Below are positions 26,370 through 34,858 of a DNA stretch of 64,000 nt, piece after piece. This stretch comes from Paractinoplanes ovalisporus. Its GTDB lineage: Bacteria; Actinomycetota; Actinomycetes; Mycobacteriales; Micromonosporaceae. The notes under the pieces are model-generated. The model searched no databases and had not been told where the DNA came from. It saw only the letters and a list, made by a program, of their open reading frames with translations. The stretch spans positions 992,001-1,056,000 of the forward strand of contig NZ_JAENHP010000001.1 of the NCBI RefSeq assembly GCF_016834655.1, read 5' to 3'. Numbering within the stretch: the first letter of the stretch is position 1; each line of letters opens with the position of its first letter. The position numbers and the translations under genes were made by a program.

Positions 26370-26889
26370 GGCCCGGCGCTCACGGCGACGGCCCCCTGAA
26401 GCCTGCACTCTCTGTTCGCTGAGGCCTGCGCACCCAGCCCGCTGAGGCGCGCGCCGCTCATCAGGCCGGCAATCTTCGCCCGGCACCCTTCGACACAGCG
26501 CGTTTCCGGCTGGTCGCCGCGCGCGATGTCGTGCTGCTCTGCGCCCCTGTTCATGGCCGTGGCCAAACACCGTCAAGGCTTCAACACTCTCAGTCACCCT
26601 ATGTCCGACCTCCTCGCTAGCGGTTTCCGAACGTGAACAACACGAGGAGTGACATCGGGCCTCGCGACAGGCCGCAGACGACTTCGCGGCAATGACCCGA
26701 CTTGCGCCCGGTTTCGGCGTTTTATGCCACGCCTGAGATGTCTGAGTTCAACCCTTTGGCCATATTGCCGCGCCAGTCCGGTTAGCGGGCTTGTTTCACG
26801 CTCCGTAGCTTCATATTGTCCTACTACGCCCGAAACGCGGCCCGCCGCAAACGGTCGACATCGCTGAAGGTGACAGGACGGAGAGGCTG
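26370..26889 (+). other. Intergenic region, 520 bp, upstream of the polysaccharide operon
   Basis: No convincing gene. The first 80 bases repeat the motif CGCTGAGGC, which is the 3' end of the preceding gene, three times at about 26366, 26420 and 26441. The second half is AT-richer; TTGTTT at 26791-26796 and TATTGT at 26814-26819 are 17 bases apart and could form the promoter of the operon starting at 26890. I looked for a c-di-GMP riboswitch and found no matching core. Confidence 0.45.
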
Positions 26890-28233
26890 ATGTTCGAGGG
26901 GCACGGCTGGCTCATCCTCGTCGCCGGATACGCGGTCATGCTGTCCTGGCCGATCTCGACGGTGGCCCTGGTGACCATCGGGATCCGTTACGTGGCGTCG
27001 CGGCGGCAGGATCTCGTCGCCAAATCCCTCGCGCACGGTGACGGCACCCCGGAGCACTTCTGGATCATCATTCCGGCGCTGAACGAAGAGGTCGTCGTCG
27101 GCAACACGGTCAAGGCCGCGCTGGGGCTGAGCGGCCCCGGCAACACCCTGGCCCGCGTCCTGGTCGTCGACGACGGCTCGGACGACCGCACCCCCGAGGT
27201 GCTGGCCGCCATCGACCACCCCCGCCTGCACGTCATGCGCCGGGAACTGCCGGAGGCCCGCAAGGGCAAGGGCGAGGCCCTCAACGCCGCCTACCGCTAC
27301 ATCGCCGAGCAGACCGCGCTGGCCGGCGTCAGTCCCGACAAGGTCGTGCTCGGCATCATCGACGGCGACGGTCAGGGCAGCCGCAACATCCTGCTCGAGG
27401 TCTCCCGGATGCTGCGCGACACGTCAATCGGCGCGGTGCAGGTGCAGGTCCGCATCCGCAACCGCAACAAGCTGCTCGGCGCGGTGCAGGACCTGGAGTT
27501 CGCCACCATCGTCAACGCCTGCCAGAGCCTGCGCGACGTGCTCGACACGGTCGGCCTCGGCGGCAACGGCCAGTTCACCCGGCTGTCGGCGCTGCTCGCC
27601 CTCGGCGACACGCCCTGGTCGGCCTGCCTGGTCGAAGACCTCGAACTCGGCCTGCGCATGCACCTGTCGGGCGTCGGGATCCGCTACACCTCCCGCACCG
27701 CGGTCACCCAGCAGGCGGTGGTCGACGTCCGCCGGCTCACCCGCCAGCGCACCCGATGGGCCCAGGGCAACCTGCAGTGCGCCCGCTACCTGCGCTCGCT
27801 GGTGACCTCGAAGCGGATCGGCCTGACCTCGCTGGCCGAGGTGCTGCACTACCTGCTCTCTCCCTGGCTCAACGCGCTGGTCACGGTCGCCCTGGCCGGC
27901 ACGGTGGCGGCCGCCGTGACCGGGCTCGCGATCGGTCACCCGATCCCGTACCTGCCGGACTGGCACGAGCTCGGCGCCGGCGCGGCCGTCTGGCTGGCCG
28001 TCACCTGGTTCCCCGGCTTCGTCTGGGCGCTGGTGCACCGCGTCAAGCTCCGCGACGAGACGCTGCCCCGCCTGCTCGTCGCCGCCCTGGCCTACCCCGC
28101 CTTCCTGCTGCTGGGTCTGGTCGCCACCTATCGGGCCATCGCCCGCCAGGCCACCGGCCGGCAGGCCTGGGCCAAGACCGAACGCCTCGCCGAAGAAGAA
28201 CTCCCCGTTCCCGCTCTCGCGCTCGCTGCCTGA
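26890..28233 (+). CDS. Membrane glycosyltransferase family 2 (processive polysaccharide synthase type)
   Basis: A 447-residue GT2 enzyme. It has an N-terminal membrane helix (about 7-33), catalytic motifs DDGSDD (94-99), the DxD D158-G-D160, acceptor/TED-like E249-D250 and QxxRW (Q286-R289-W290), and three to four C-terminal membrane helices. This is the layout of processive synthases such as PgaC/IcaA, hyaluronan synthase and cellulose synthase. There is no PilZ domain. With the UDP-GlcNAc epimerase and deacetylase-like genes it should polymerise an N-acetylhexosamine (GlcNAc or ManNAc) and export the chain. Confidence 0.88.
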   Translation: MFEGHGWLILVAGYAVMLSWPISTVALVTIGIRYVASRRQDLVAKSLAHGDGTPEHFWIIIPALNEEVVVGNTVKAALGLSGPGNTLARVLVVDDGSDDRTPEVLAAIDHPRLHVMRRELPEARKGKGEALNAAYRYIAEQTALAGVSPDKVVLGIIDGDGQGSRNILLEVSRMLRDTSIGAVQVQVRIRNRNKLLGAVQDLEFATIVNACQSLRDVLDTVGLGGNGQFTRLSALLALGDTPWSACLVEDLELGLRMHLSGVGIRYTSRTAVTQQAVVDVRRLTRQRTRWAQGNLQCARYLRSLVTSKRIGLTSLAEVLHYLLSPWLNALVTVALAGTVAAAVTGLAIGHPIPYLPDWHELGAGAAVWLAVTWFPGFVWALVHRVKLRDETLPRLLVAALAYPAFLLLGLVATYRAIARQATGRQAWAKTERLAEEELPVPALALAA

Positions 28234-28255
28234 CCCCCACCCCAGGAGACCCCCC

Positions 28256-29416
28256 ATGTCGCTCCCTGAAGTCCACCTGATCGGCGGCACCCGCCCCGAG
28301 GCCGTCAAGCTCGCCCCCGTCGCGATCGCCATGCGCGAGCAGGGTCTGGTCGAGCCGGTGCTGCTGGCCAGCGGTCAGCACCCGACGATGGTCACCCAGG
28401 CCCTGGCCGCGTTCGACCTCACCGCCGACATCACGCTGACCGTCGAGCGGGTAACCGGTAGCCAGGCCGAGCTGTTCACCGAGATGGTCCGGCAGCTCGA
28501 CGCGCTGTGGGAGGTCCGCACCCCGGCTGCGGTCATCGTGCAGGGCGACACCACGACGAGCCTGGCCGGTGCGCTGGCCGCGTTCTGGCGCCGGATCCCG
28601 GTCGTACACCTGGAAGCCGGTCTTCGCTCGGGTGACCTCGACTCGCCGTTCCCCGAGGAGGCCAACCGCAAGCTGGTCGCCCAGATCGCGTCGCTGCACC
28701 TGGCGCCGACCCCGCTCGCCGCGATGAACCTGCTCGACGAGAACGTGTCCGGCGAGGACGTCTTTGTCACCGGTAACACGGTGGTCGACGCGACGCTGGC
28801 GGTGGCCGGGCGCAAGATGCCGTACGAGAACCAGGCCGTGGCCGCCGCCCGTGCGACCAGCACCAACCGCCTGGTGCTGGTGACCGCGCACCGCCGCGAA
28901 TCGTGGGGCGCGCCGCTCGACCGGATCCTGGCCGGCGTCCGCGAACTGGTCGCCAAGTACGACGACATCGACGTGATCCTGCCCAGCCACCCCAACCCCG
29001 CCGTCCGCGCGCAGGTCGAGGCGGGCCTGGCCGGCCTCGAGCGCGTCACCGTCACCGACCCGGTGGCCTATCCCGACCTGTCCCGCCTGCTCTCCGAGGC
29101 CTACCTCGTGCTCACCGACTCGGGTGGCATCCAGGAGGAGGCGCCCTCGTTCGGCGTTCCCGCGCTGGTGCTGCGCGACGTCACCGAGCGCGTCGAGTCG
29201 CTGCACGCCGGCTGCGCCAAGCTCGTCGGCTCCGACACCGCCCTGATTGTCGCCGAGGCGTCGGCCCTGCTCGACGACCGCGCCCGCCGCGACGCGATGA
29301 CTTCCGGCGGAAACCCGTACGGGGACGGCCTGGCCGCCCACCGCACGGCGCAGGCCACCGCCGGCCTGCTCGGCCTCACCAGCTCCCCCGTTGCCATGAT
29401 CGGAGTGTCCCGCTGA
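28256..29416 (+). CDS. wecB: UDP-N-acetylglucosamine 2-epimerase (non-hydrolysing)
   Basis: A 386-residue WecB-type epimerase with GTRPEAVKLAPV at the N terminus, GDTTTSLAG, HLEAGLRSGDLDSPFPEEANRKL, GNTVVD, HRRESWG and TDSGGIQEEAPSFG. It interconverts UDP-GlcNAc and UDP-ManNAc in the cytoplasm. RBS AGGAG is seven bases before ATG 28256. It sits between the GT2 synthase and the deacetylase-like gene, indicating that ManNAc enters the polymer, or that the operon makes a teichoic-acid-like or mixed glycan. Its stop overlaps the next start by one base. Confidence 0.93.
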   Translation: MSLPEVHLIGGTRPEAVKLAPVAIAMREQGLVEPVLLASGQHPTMVTQALAAFDLTADITLTVERVTGSQAELFTEMVRQLDALWEVRTPAAVIVQGDTTTSLAGALAAFWRRIPVVHLEAGLRSGDLDSPFPEEANRKLVAQIASLHLAPTPLAAMNLLDENVSGEDVFVTGNTVVDATLAVAGRKMPYENQAVAAARATSTNRLVLVTAHRRESWGAPLDRILAGVRELVAKYDDIDVILPSHPNPAVRAQVEAGLAGLERVTVTDPVAYPDLSRLLSEAYLVLTDSGGIQEEAPSFGVPALVLRDVTERVESLHAGCAKLVGSDTALIVAEASALLDDRARRDAMTSGGNPYGDGLAAHRTAQATAGLLGLTSSPVAMIGVSR

Positions 29417-31050
29417 TGCGTTTCTCCAAGCCCCTCCTGTCCGCCGGTGTCGCCGCCGTGGCCCTGGGCGCCTTCGCCCTGAGCTCGGTCGGCGCCGAGG
29501 CCGCCACCATCAAGCCCGCCGCCGTCGTCACCGCGCTGCCGGCCGCCAAGTCCGGCAAGGCCGCGCCGACCGGCGGCACCGCGAAAACCCTTGTCCTGTA
29601 CGACACCACGGGCGACTACGGCTGGATGGGCGAGGTCTACGCCACCCAGACCGCGAACCTCAGCTCGCACTTCGGCTCGTGGACGGCCGCCCCGGTCGGC
29701 GCCTACAAGACCGGCGACCTCAACGCCTACACCGCGGTCATCTACGTCGGATCCACCTACGACGAGCCGATCCCGGCCGCCTTCCTCACCGATGTGGCCG
29801 CCACGACCAAGCCGGTCACCTGGATGTTCGACAACATCTGGCAGCTGACCGCGACCGGCAGGTTCGCCGCCGAGCACGGTTTCACCAGCGGCGGGTTCGA
29901 CTTCGCGGACGTGGCCGAGGTCGACTACAAGGGCCAGAAGCTGACCCGCGACACCACCAACAAGTCCGGCATCATGAACCTGTCGATCACGGACGCGTCG
30001 AAGGTCAAGACCCTGGCCACCGCCGTACGGCCGGACGGGTCGTCCTTCCCGTGGGCGGTGAGCTCGGGCAACTTCACGTACGTGGGTGAGATCCCGTTCT
30101 CCTACGTCACCCACGACGACCGTTACCTCGCGTTCGCCGACCTGCTGTTCGACTCGCTCGGGGACACCGGTGTCACGGCCGACCGCCACCGCGGCCTGGT
30201 CCGCATCGAGGACGTCGGCCCCGACTCCGACCCGGACGAGCTGAAGGCCGTCGCCGACTACCTGTCCTCGGAGAAGGTGCCGTTCACGGTCGCCGTCTAC
30301 CCGCGTTACCGCGACCCCAAGGGCGTCAACAACGGCGGCAAGGCCCAGGACTACACGCTGCTGAGCAAGCCGAAGGTGGTGGCCGCGCTCAAGTACATGC
30401 AGAGCAAGGGGGGAACGCTGCTGATGCACGGCTACACCCACCAGTACGGCAACGTCGCCAACCCGTACGACGGGGTCAGCGCGAACGACTTCGAGTTCTA
30501 CACCGCGCACGTCGACGCCAACGACAGCGTCATCTACGACGGTCCGGTGGCCGGTGACTCGGCGGCGTGGGCGACCGGCCGGATGCTCGCCTCGGGCCTG
30601 GTCTTCGCGGCGGCCGGCCTGGGCACGCCGACCATCTTCGAGTTCCCGCACTACGCCGCCAGCGCCGCCGACTACCAAGCGGTGAACACGCTCTTCGGCA
30701 AGCGCTACGACCGGGGCCTCTACTTCCCGGGTGTGCTCAGCGGCGGCAAGCTCGACTACAGCCGTCAGTTCGGACAGTTCTTCCCGTACGTGGTCCGGGA
30801 CGTCTACGGTTCGGTCGTGGTGCCCGAGAACATCGGCAACATCGAACCCGAGGCGTTCAACAACCACCCGGCCCGGGTCTCCTCCGACCTGATCGCCTCC
30901 GCCGAGCGCAACCTCGCGATCCGCGACGGCGTGGCCAGCTTCTTCTACCACCCGTACCTGGGCACCGACTACCTGAAGCAGGTCGTCACCGGTGTCAAGG
31001 CCGAGGGCTACACGTTCGTCTCGGCCAACACGATGCTCACCACCAAGTAG
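29416..31050 (+). CDS. Secreted DUF2334 polysaccharide-deacetylase-like protein
   Basis: A 544-residue protein with a Sec signal (MRFSKPLLSAGVAAVALGAF, cleavage near AEAA). It carries a DUF2334 domain, recognisable from RGLVRIEDVGPDSDPDELKAVADYL (about 265-290), LLMHGYTHQYGN (about 336-347) and a late IRDGVASFFYHPYL. DUF2334 proteins are remote relatives of NodB/carbohydrate esterase 4 deacetylases, with the D-D and H-x-x-x-H type metal ligands visible here as EDVGPDSD and HGYTHQY. As the third gene of the operon it would de-N-acetylate or trim the exported polymer outside the cell. An N-terminal ThuA-like region (YDTTGDYGWMGEVY) precedes the domain. Confidence 0.75.
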   Translation: MRFSKPLLSAGVAAVALGAFALSSVGAEAATIKPAAVVTALPAAKSGKAAPTGGTAKTLVLYDTTGDYGWMGEVYATQTANLSSHFGSWTAAPVGAYKTGDLNAYTAVIYVGSTYDEPIPAAFLTDVAATTKPVTWMFDNIWQLTATGRFAAEHGFTSGGFDFADVAEVDYKGQKLTRDTTNKSGIMNLSITDASKVKTLATAVRPDGSSFPWAVSSGNFTYVGEIPFSYVTHDDRYLAFADLLFDSLGDTGVTADRHRGLVRIEDVGPDSDPDELKAVADYLSSEKVPFTVAVYPRYRDPKGVNNGGKAQDYTLLSKPKVVAALKYMQSKGGTLLMHGYTHQYGNVANPYDGVSANDFEFYTAHVDANDSVIYDGPVAGDSAAWATGRMLASGLVFAAAGLGTPTIFEFPHYAASAADYQAVNTLFGKRYDRGLYFPGVLSGGKLDYSRQFGQFFPYVVRDVYGSVVVPENIGNIEPEAFNNHPARVSSDLIASAERNLAIRDGVASFFYHPYLGTDYLKQVVTGVKAEGYTFVSANTMLTTK

Positions 31051-31063
31051 GCCGTTGCTTGTC

Positions 31064-31099
31064 AGGCGCCGCCCGTGTCATCCGACGCGGGCGGCGCCT
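31064..31099. terminator. Strong stem-loop between the polysaccharide operon and the VOC gene
   Basis: A perfect 11-bp GC-rich stem, GGCGCCGCCCG (31065-31075) and CGGGCGGCGCC (31088-31098), extended by an A-T pair, with a 12-base loop, lies 14 bases after the stop at 31050 and just before the facing stop at 31105. It can terminate both directions. Confidence 0.8.
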
Positions 31100-31104
31100 T
31101 CGTG

Positions 31105-31503
31105 TCACCCGGGTTCCTGGAACAGCGTGATGTGCAGGTCGCCCGGGGCCTCGAGGCGCGCGTTGACCGATTGCCACGGCGTCACCGTCGGCGGCGCGAC
31201 CACTTCGGCGCCGGCCTCGACCGCCTCCGCCGTCTTCGCGGTGACGTCCCCGACCTCGAGCGCGATCCGGAACCGGGGCGCCACCGGCCGGCCCACCTCG
31301 ACCGCGTCGACATAGCGGTGGTGGGCCGGGTTGGCCAGTTCCAGGGTGGCCCGTCCCGCCTGCAGAATCATCACGCGCTCGTCCCCGTCGCCGCTGAAGG
31401 CCGCCTCCTCGTCGAGCCCCAGCGTGTCGCGGAAGAACGCCACCGCCGCGTCGAAATCCTCGACCTCGACGACCAGCCGCATCTGCCGAACCTCGCCGCT
31501 CAT
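31105..31503 (-). CDS. Glyoxalase/VOC-superfamily protein
   Basis: A 132-residue vicinal-oxygen-chelate protein: MRLVVEVEDFDAAVAFFRDTLGL, then beta-alpha repeats and a final DLHITLFQEPG strand with the expected C-terminal acidic residue. GGGAGGT before ATG 31503 is a good RBS. Function within the superfamily (resistance protein, isomerase, dioxygenase) cannot be told. It follows the deaminase gene on the same strand; the junction between them has been duplicated, so the two were once overlapping. Confidence 0.85.
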   Translation of the reverse strand: MSGEVRQMRLVVEVEDFDAAVAFFRDTLGLDEEAAFSGDGDERVMILQAGRATLELANPAHHRYVDAVEVGRPVAPRFRIALEVGDVTAKTAEAVEAGAEVVAPPTVTPWQSVNARLEAPGDLHITLFQEPG

Positions 31504-31546
31504 CTTCTGACCTCCCGCTCGTACCGCACCTGCATCTCGCCGCTCA
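31500..31546. repeat. Duplicated deaminase-stop/VOC-start junction (44 bp)
   Basis: CGCCGCTCATCTTC occurs at about 31495 and 31539, each followed by a CCTCCCGCTCGTxC or AGCCGCCCGCTCGTGC tail. On the minus strand both read AAGATGAGCGGCGAG, an ATGA overlap; the upstream copy ends the deaminase, the downstream copy starts the VOC gene. Confidence 0.85.
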
Positions 31547-32014
31547 TCTTCCAGCCGCCCGCTCGTGCAGCACGCGCATCTCCTCGTCGAACGGTTTCAC
31601 CGGGCCGGTGACTCGCAACCCCGGCACTATGCGGTCCACGGGAAGGACCGCGACCGGTGACGGCGGCTGCCCCCATCCGGCGCGCCAGGCGGCCAGCTGA
31701 GCAGCCGACCCGGCGTACACAATCGGTCCGAGCCCCACCCAGCCGTGCGCGGCGGCACACATCGGGCAGTGCTCCCCCGAGGTGTAGACCGTCGATGCGG
31801 CCCGCTCCTCGGCGCTCAGGTTGGCCACACTCCACAACGCCAGCCGCAGCTCCGGATGAGCGGTCGGGTCGTCCTCGCTCACTTCGCGGTTGCGGTCCTC
31901 GGCCAGCACCCGGCCGTCGGCTCCCACCAGCACCGATCCGAACGGAAAGTCACCCCCGTCGAGGGCTTCCGCCGCCAGCTCCACACACCGCCGCAGATAT
32001 TCGTCGGTTGTCAT
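31544..32014 (-). CDS. Nucleoside/guanine deaminase-like zinc protein
   Basis: A 156-residue CDA-fold deaminase: AHPE in the first zinc motif (normally HAE) and EHCPMCAAAHGW with the two zinc cysteines. GGDFPFGSVLVGADG is the characteristic entrance loop of the guanine-deaminase/tRNA-adenosine-deaminase branch. The His-Pro-Glu variant keeps zinc ligand and proton shuttle. ATG 32014 follows an AGTGGCGGG segment. Probably purine salvage or nucleoside-analogue deamination in the cytoplasm. Confidence 0.85.
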   Translation of the reverse strand: MTTDEYLRRCVELAAEALDGGDFPFGSVLVGADGRVLAEDRNREVSEDDPTAHPELRLALWSVANLSAEERAASTVYTSGEHCPMCAAAHGWVGLGPIVYAGSAAQLAAWRAGWGQPPSPVAVLPVDRIVPGLRVTGPVKPFDEEMRVLHERAAGR

Positions 32015-32071
32015 CCCGCCACTGTCCCGCTTCGGCCCACGTTCCGCCGCGCGTGGGGCACAATCTGGGCT

Positions 32072-32935
32072 GTGTCGCCTGATCTGGTTCGGACGAGGGT
32101 GGCGGCCGCGGCGCATCCCGACGCCACCGTCGAGGTGCTCGGGTCGCTGGCCGCGGATCCGTCGGGCCGCGTGCGGCGGATCGTGGCGGGGCGGGAGCGG
32201 ACGCCGGTGGAGACGTTGCGGGCGCTCGCCGGGGATCCGGACGCGGGCACGCGCGAAGCGGTGGCGGCCAACGTCCGAACGCCGGGCGAGGTTCTGGTCG
32301 CGCTGGCCGGCGATCGACGGTACGAGGTGCGCTACGCGGCGGTCGGCAATCCGGCGGCCGGCGACGCCGTACGGGAAACGTTCTGCTCTTCCCCGTACGA
32401 GGATGCGCGGTTGATGCTGGCTCAGCAGCCCGGCCTTCCGAGCGCCGTCGTCGCGCGGCTGGCGCGGGATCCGGCTCGGGCGGTGCGGGAGTTCGTCGCC
32501 GAGCACACCGACGATCCGGACGCGCTCGCGACGCTGGTTGAGGACGGCCATCCCGCCGTACGGGCCCAGGCCGCTCAGAATCGTCACACCACCGAGGAGC
32601 AGCGCCGTCAGTTGGCGCGTGACCCGGCGGCGACGGTGCGGTCCGCGCTGCTGCACGCGATGGCCCGGCTCGGATGGGTGATTCCGGAGGACGATCTGCT
32701 GCGGCTGGCCCGGGACCGCTCGGTCAACGTGCGCTACTGGGTGGCCGGGTTGCCCGGGTCGACGCGAGCGGTCTACGAGATTCTGGCCGAGGACCCGGAC
32801 GACCAGATCGCCACCAACGCGCGCCGCTGGCTCGTTCCGGGGCCGGAGCGCGGCGGTTTTCCCGATCCGCGGCGGCTGGGACGGCCCGCGCCACATATCG
32901 ACGCCTATCTTTGGAATCAGTTCGCGAACCGGTGA
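32072..32935 (+). CDS. HEAT/leucine-rich-variant repeat protein
   Basis: A 287-residue protein made almost wholly of helical repeats of about 24 residues of the form LAxDPxxxVRxxVAxxxxTP, about ten times. This resembles the leucine-rich-repeat-variant (LRV) and HEAT-like proteins, but without an obvious Cys cluster for Fe-S. Start GTG 32072. It is likely a protein-interaction scaffold; the partner is unknown. It starts divergently from the deaminase gene. Confidence 0.75.
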   Translation: MSPDLVRTRVAAAAHPDATVEVLGSLAADPSGRVRRIVAGRERTPVETLRALAGDPDAGTREAVAANVRTPGEVLVALAGDRRYEVRYAAVGNPAAGDAVRETFCSSPYEDARLMLAQQPGLPSAVVARLARDPARAVREFVAEHTDDPDALATLVEDGHPAVRAQAAQNRHTTEEQRRQLARDPAATVRSALLHAMARLGWVIPEDDLLRLARDRSVNVRYWVAGLPGSTRAVYEILAEDPDDQIATNARRWLVPGPERGGFPDPRRLGRPAPHIDAYLWNQFANR

Positions 32936-32979
32936 CACCGCCCACGGAACAATCGCCTACAGGGTGTAGGATCTGGCGG

Positions 32980-33672
32980 ATGTTGGCGGGACGCGAAGGC
33001 GAGCTGATCGATCCCGTCGCGATGTCACTGCGGATCATCCTCGAATGCGAGGAGGACCGGGTGCCCGCGATCGGGGCCCGCATCTCCGAGCGCCTGGACC
33101 GCAGCGCGCCGACGGTGAGCCGGATGGTCGACCGCATGGTGCGTGACGGCCTCGTGCAGGTCGATCCGCGGCGCCGGTTGCTGCTGTCGGCCCGGGGCCG
33201 CCGAATCGCGACGGCCGTGCTTCGCAAGCACCGCCTGGCCGAGGTGATGCTGGTCAGCGAGCTGGGCGTGCCCTACGAGCAGGCGCACGCCGAGGCCGAC
33301 CGCCTGCAGCACGCGATCGGCGACCGCGTCGAGAGCCACCTGTTCGCGCGGCTCGGGCAGCCGACCCATTCCCCGTACGGGAATCCGATCCCCGGCCTGC
33401 CCGGCATCGGTGGACCCCGTTCGCCGCGAGCCTCGCGGGCCGAAGTCGACCTGGCCGCGCCCGCCCTGATCGGTTGCGTGCTGGTCACCCGCATCGGTGA
33501 GGGCGCCCAGTCGGACGCCAAGCTGCTGGGCCAGGTGCGCCCCGGCGACAGCGTCGTGGTCTACCGCGACCTCGAGCAGGTCGTCATCACCGCGCAGGGG
33601 CCGGAGATCCGCCTGCCGATGTCGGTGGCCCGCGCCGTCCACGCCGTCAAACCCCGCCGGCCGAGCCGCTAG
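32980..33672 (+). CDS. DtxR/MntR-family metal-dependent repressor
   Basis: A 230-residue regulator with N-terminal winged helix (LIDPVAMSLRIILECEED, APTVSRMVDRMVRDGLV), dimerisation helices, and a C-terminal SH3-like FeoA domain. The primary metal site of DtxR (H-x-E-A-C-x-x-E-H) reads H103-A-E105-A-D107-R-L-Q110-H111 here, with M15 kept: Cys is replaced by Asp and one Glu by Gln, so metal preference may lean to Mn(II) or differ. It is next to a Zn/Mn ABC transporter operon that it may control. Its TAG stop overlaps that of the facing ArsR gene in a shared CTAG. Confidence 0.9.
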   Translation: MLAGREGELIDPVAMSLRIILECEEDRVPAIGARISERLDRSAPTVSRMVDRMVRDGLVQVDPRRRLLLSARGRRIATAVLRKHRLAEVMLVSELGVPYEQAHAEADRLQHAIGDRVESHLFARLGQPTHSPYGNPIPGLPGIGGPRSPRASRAEVDLAAPALIGCVLVTRIGEGAQSDAKLLGQVRPGDSVVVYRDLEQVVITAQGPEIRLPMSVARAVHAVKPRRPSR

Positions 33673-34031
33673 CGATCCTTCGCGTATCGCAGGATCTCGT
33701 CGATCAGGCGGGCGGTGCCCTCGTCGGCCAGGGAGTAGAAGATCTGGCGCCCCTGACGGCGCCGCCGCAGCAGGCCGGCGTCGACCATGTAGCGCAGGTG
33801 GTGGGCGACCACCGACTGGTGCGCCTCGATCGCCTCCGCCAGCGCCGACGGGGTCGCCTCCCCCTCACGCAGCAGAGCCACGATGTGCAGCCGGCTGCCG
33901 TAGGCGAGGCCCCGCAACGCTTCCACCGCCCGGTCGAGCGTGCTCCCGGCGGTCATCCCGGCGCTGCGCGGCGTGGGAAGGTCTCGGGTGTCGGCCGGGG
34001 ACGTGTGGTCGACGGTGCTTTCTCCGGTCAC
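33669..34031 (-). CDS. ArsR/SmtB-family regulator
   Basis: A 120-residue winged-helix protein: LAYGSRLHIVALLREGEATPSALAEAIEAHQSVVAHHLRYMVDAGLL with wing RQGRQIFYSL, typical of ArsR. The alpha-3 cysteine motif (ELCVCDL) is absent; His-rich VVAHHLR and a C-terminal helix could hold alpha-5-type zinc ligands. GTG 34031 overlaps the permease stop as GTGA, so it is the last gene of the metal transporter operon and probably a zinc sensor. A start at ATG 33956 would drop an unstructured 25-residue tail. Confidence 0.88.
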   Translation of the reverse strand: MTGESTVDHTSPADTRDLPTPRSAGMTAGSTLDRAVEALRGLAYGSRLHIVALLREGEATPSALAEAIEAHQSVVAHHLRYMVDAGLLRRRRQGRQIFYSLADEGTARLIDEILRYAKDR

Positions 34032-34858
34032 GCGGGCACCACCGAACGGGTTGTCGCGAGCAGCGTCCGCAGGCGGGTGCAGAGCCAGGAGACCAGCAGC
34101 ACGCCGGTCGCGGTGAGCGAGATGGCGGCGCCGGCGGCCACGTTCCACTGGCCCGACATCCACAGGCCGGCCAGGCCGCTGCCCACGCCGAACACAACCG
34201 CCAGCGCGGTGATGAGCGGCAACCGGTCGGACCACAGGCGGGCGGCCGCGGCGGGCGCGACGATCAGCGACAGGGCCAGGATCGTGCCGACCGCCGGCAC
34301 CAGCGTGACCACGACGACCTCGATCGTCAGCAGCAGCACCACGTCCCAGGCCCCGAGGCGCAGCCCGGCTGCCTCGGCGCCACCGCGGTCGAAGGCGATC
34401 TGCACCAGCGGACGGGCGCCGGCCAGCAGCACGAGCGCCACCACGACCAGCACCACGGCCGTGGTCACGACATCCGGCACGCCGACCGTGAGGATCGAGC
34501 CGACCAGGAACGACGACAGGGCACGGCTGAACCCGCTCTGGGTGGCGACCAGCGCCGCGCCCAGCGCGAACCCGGCCGACAGCAGCACTCCGGTAGCGGC
34601 GGCCGCGTCCTGGCCACGTCGGCGGGTCAGGGCGGCCACGCCCAGCGCCACCACGGCACCGGCCACGACCCCGCCGAGCATGATGTTGACGCCGATGATC
34701 GAGGCGGCGACCACGCCGGGGAAAGTCGCGTGGGTCAGCGCCATCGTGAAGAACGACAGCCGGCGCAACACGACCTGCACCCCGATCAGGCCGGCGAGCG
34801 CCCCCGCGAGCACCACCTCGGCGGTCGCGCGGTGCAGCGCGTCATCCCACCAGTTCAT
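34028..34858 (-). CDS. Zn/Mn ABC transporter permease
   Basis: A 276-residue ABC-3 family permease with about eight helices, typical ALTHATFPGVV near residue 42 and GTILALSLIVAPAAAA near 197. Partner of the second permease just upstream (17-bp overlap), forming a heterodimeric channel for zinc or manganese as in ZnuB/MntB/SitCD pairs. Confidence 0.92.
   Translation of the reverse strand: MNWWDDALHRATAEVVLAGALAGLIGVQVVLRRLSFFTMALTHATFPGVVAASIIGVNIMLGGVVAGAVVALGVAALTRRRGQDAAAATGVLLSAGFALGAALVATQSGFSRALSSFLVGSILTVGVPDVVTTAVVLVVVALVLLAGARPLVQIAFDRGGAEAAGLRLGAWDVVLLLTIEVVVVTLVPAVGTILALSLIVAPAAAARLWSDRLPLITALAVVFGVGSGLAGLWMSGQWNVAAGAAISLTATGVLLVSWLCTRLRTLLATTRSVVPA

Noticed and set aside
26370..26889. 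c-di-GMP riboswitch upstream of the polysaccharide operon
   Set aside because: Expected from the context, but no GEMM-like conserved core could be found by eye.
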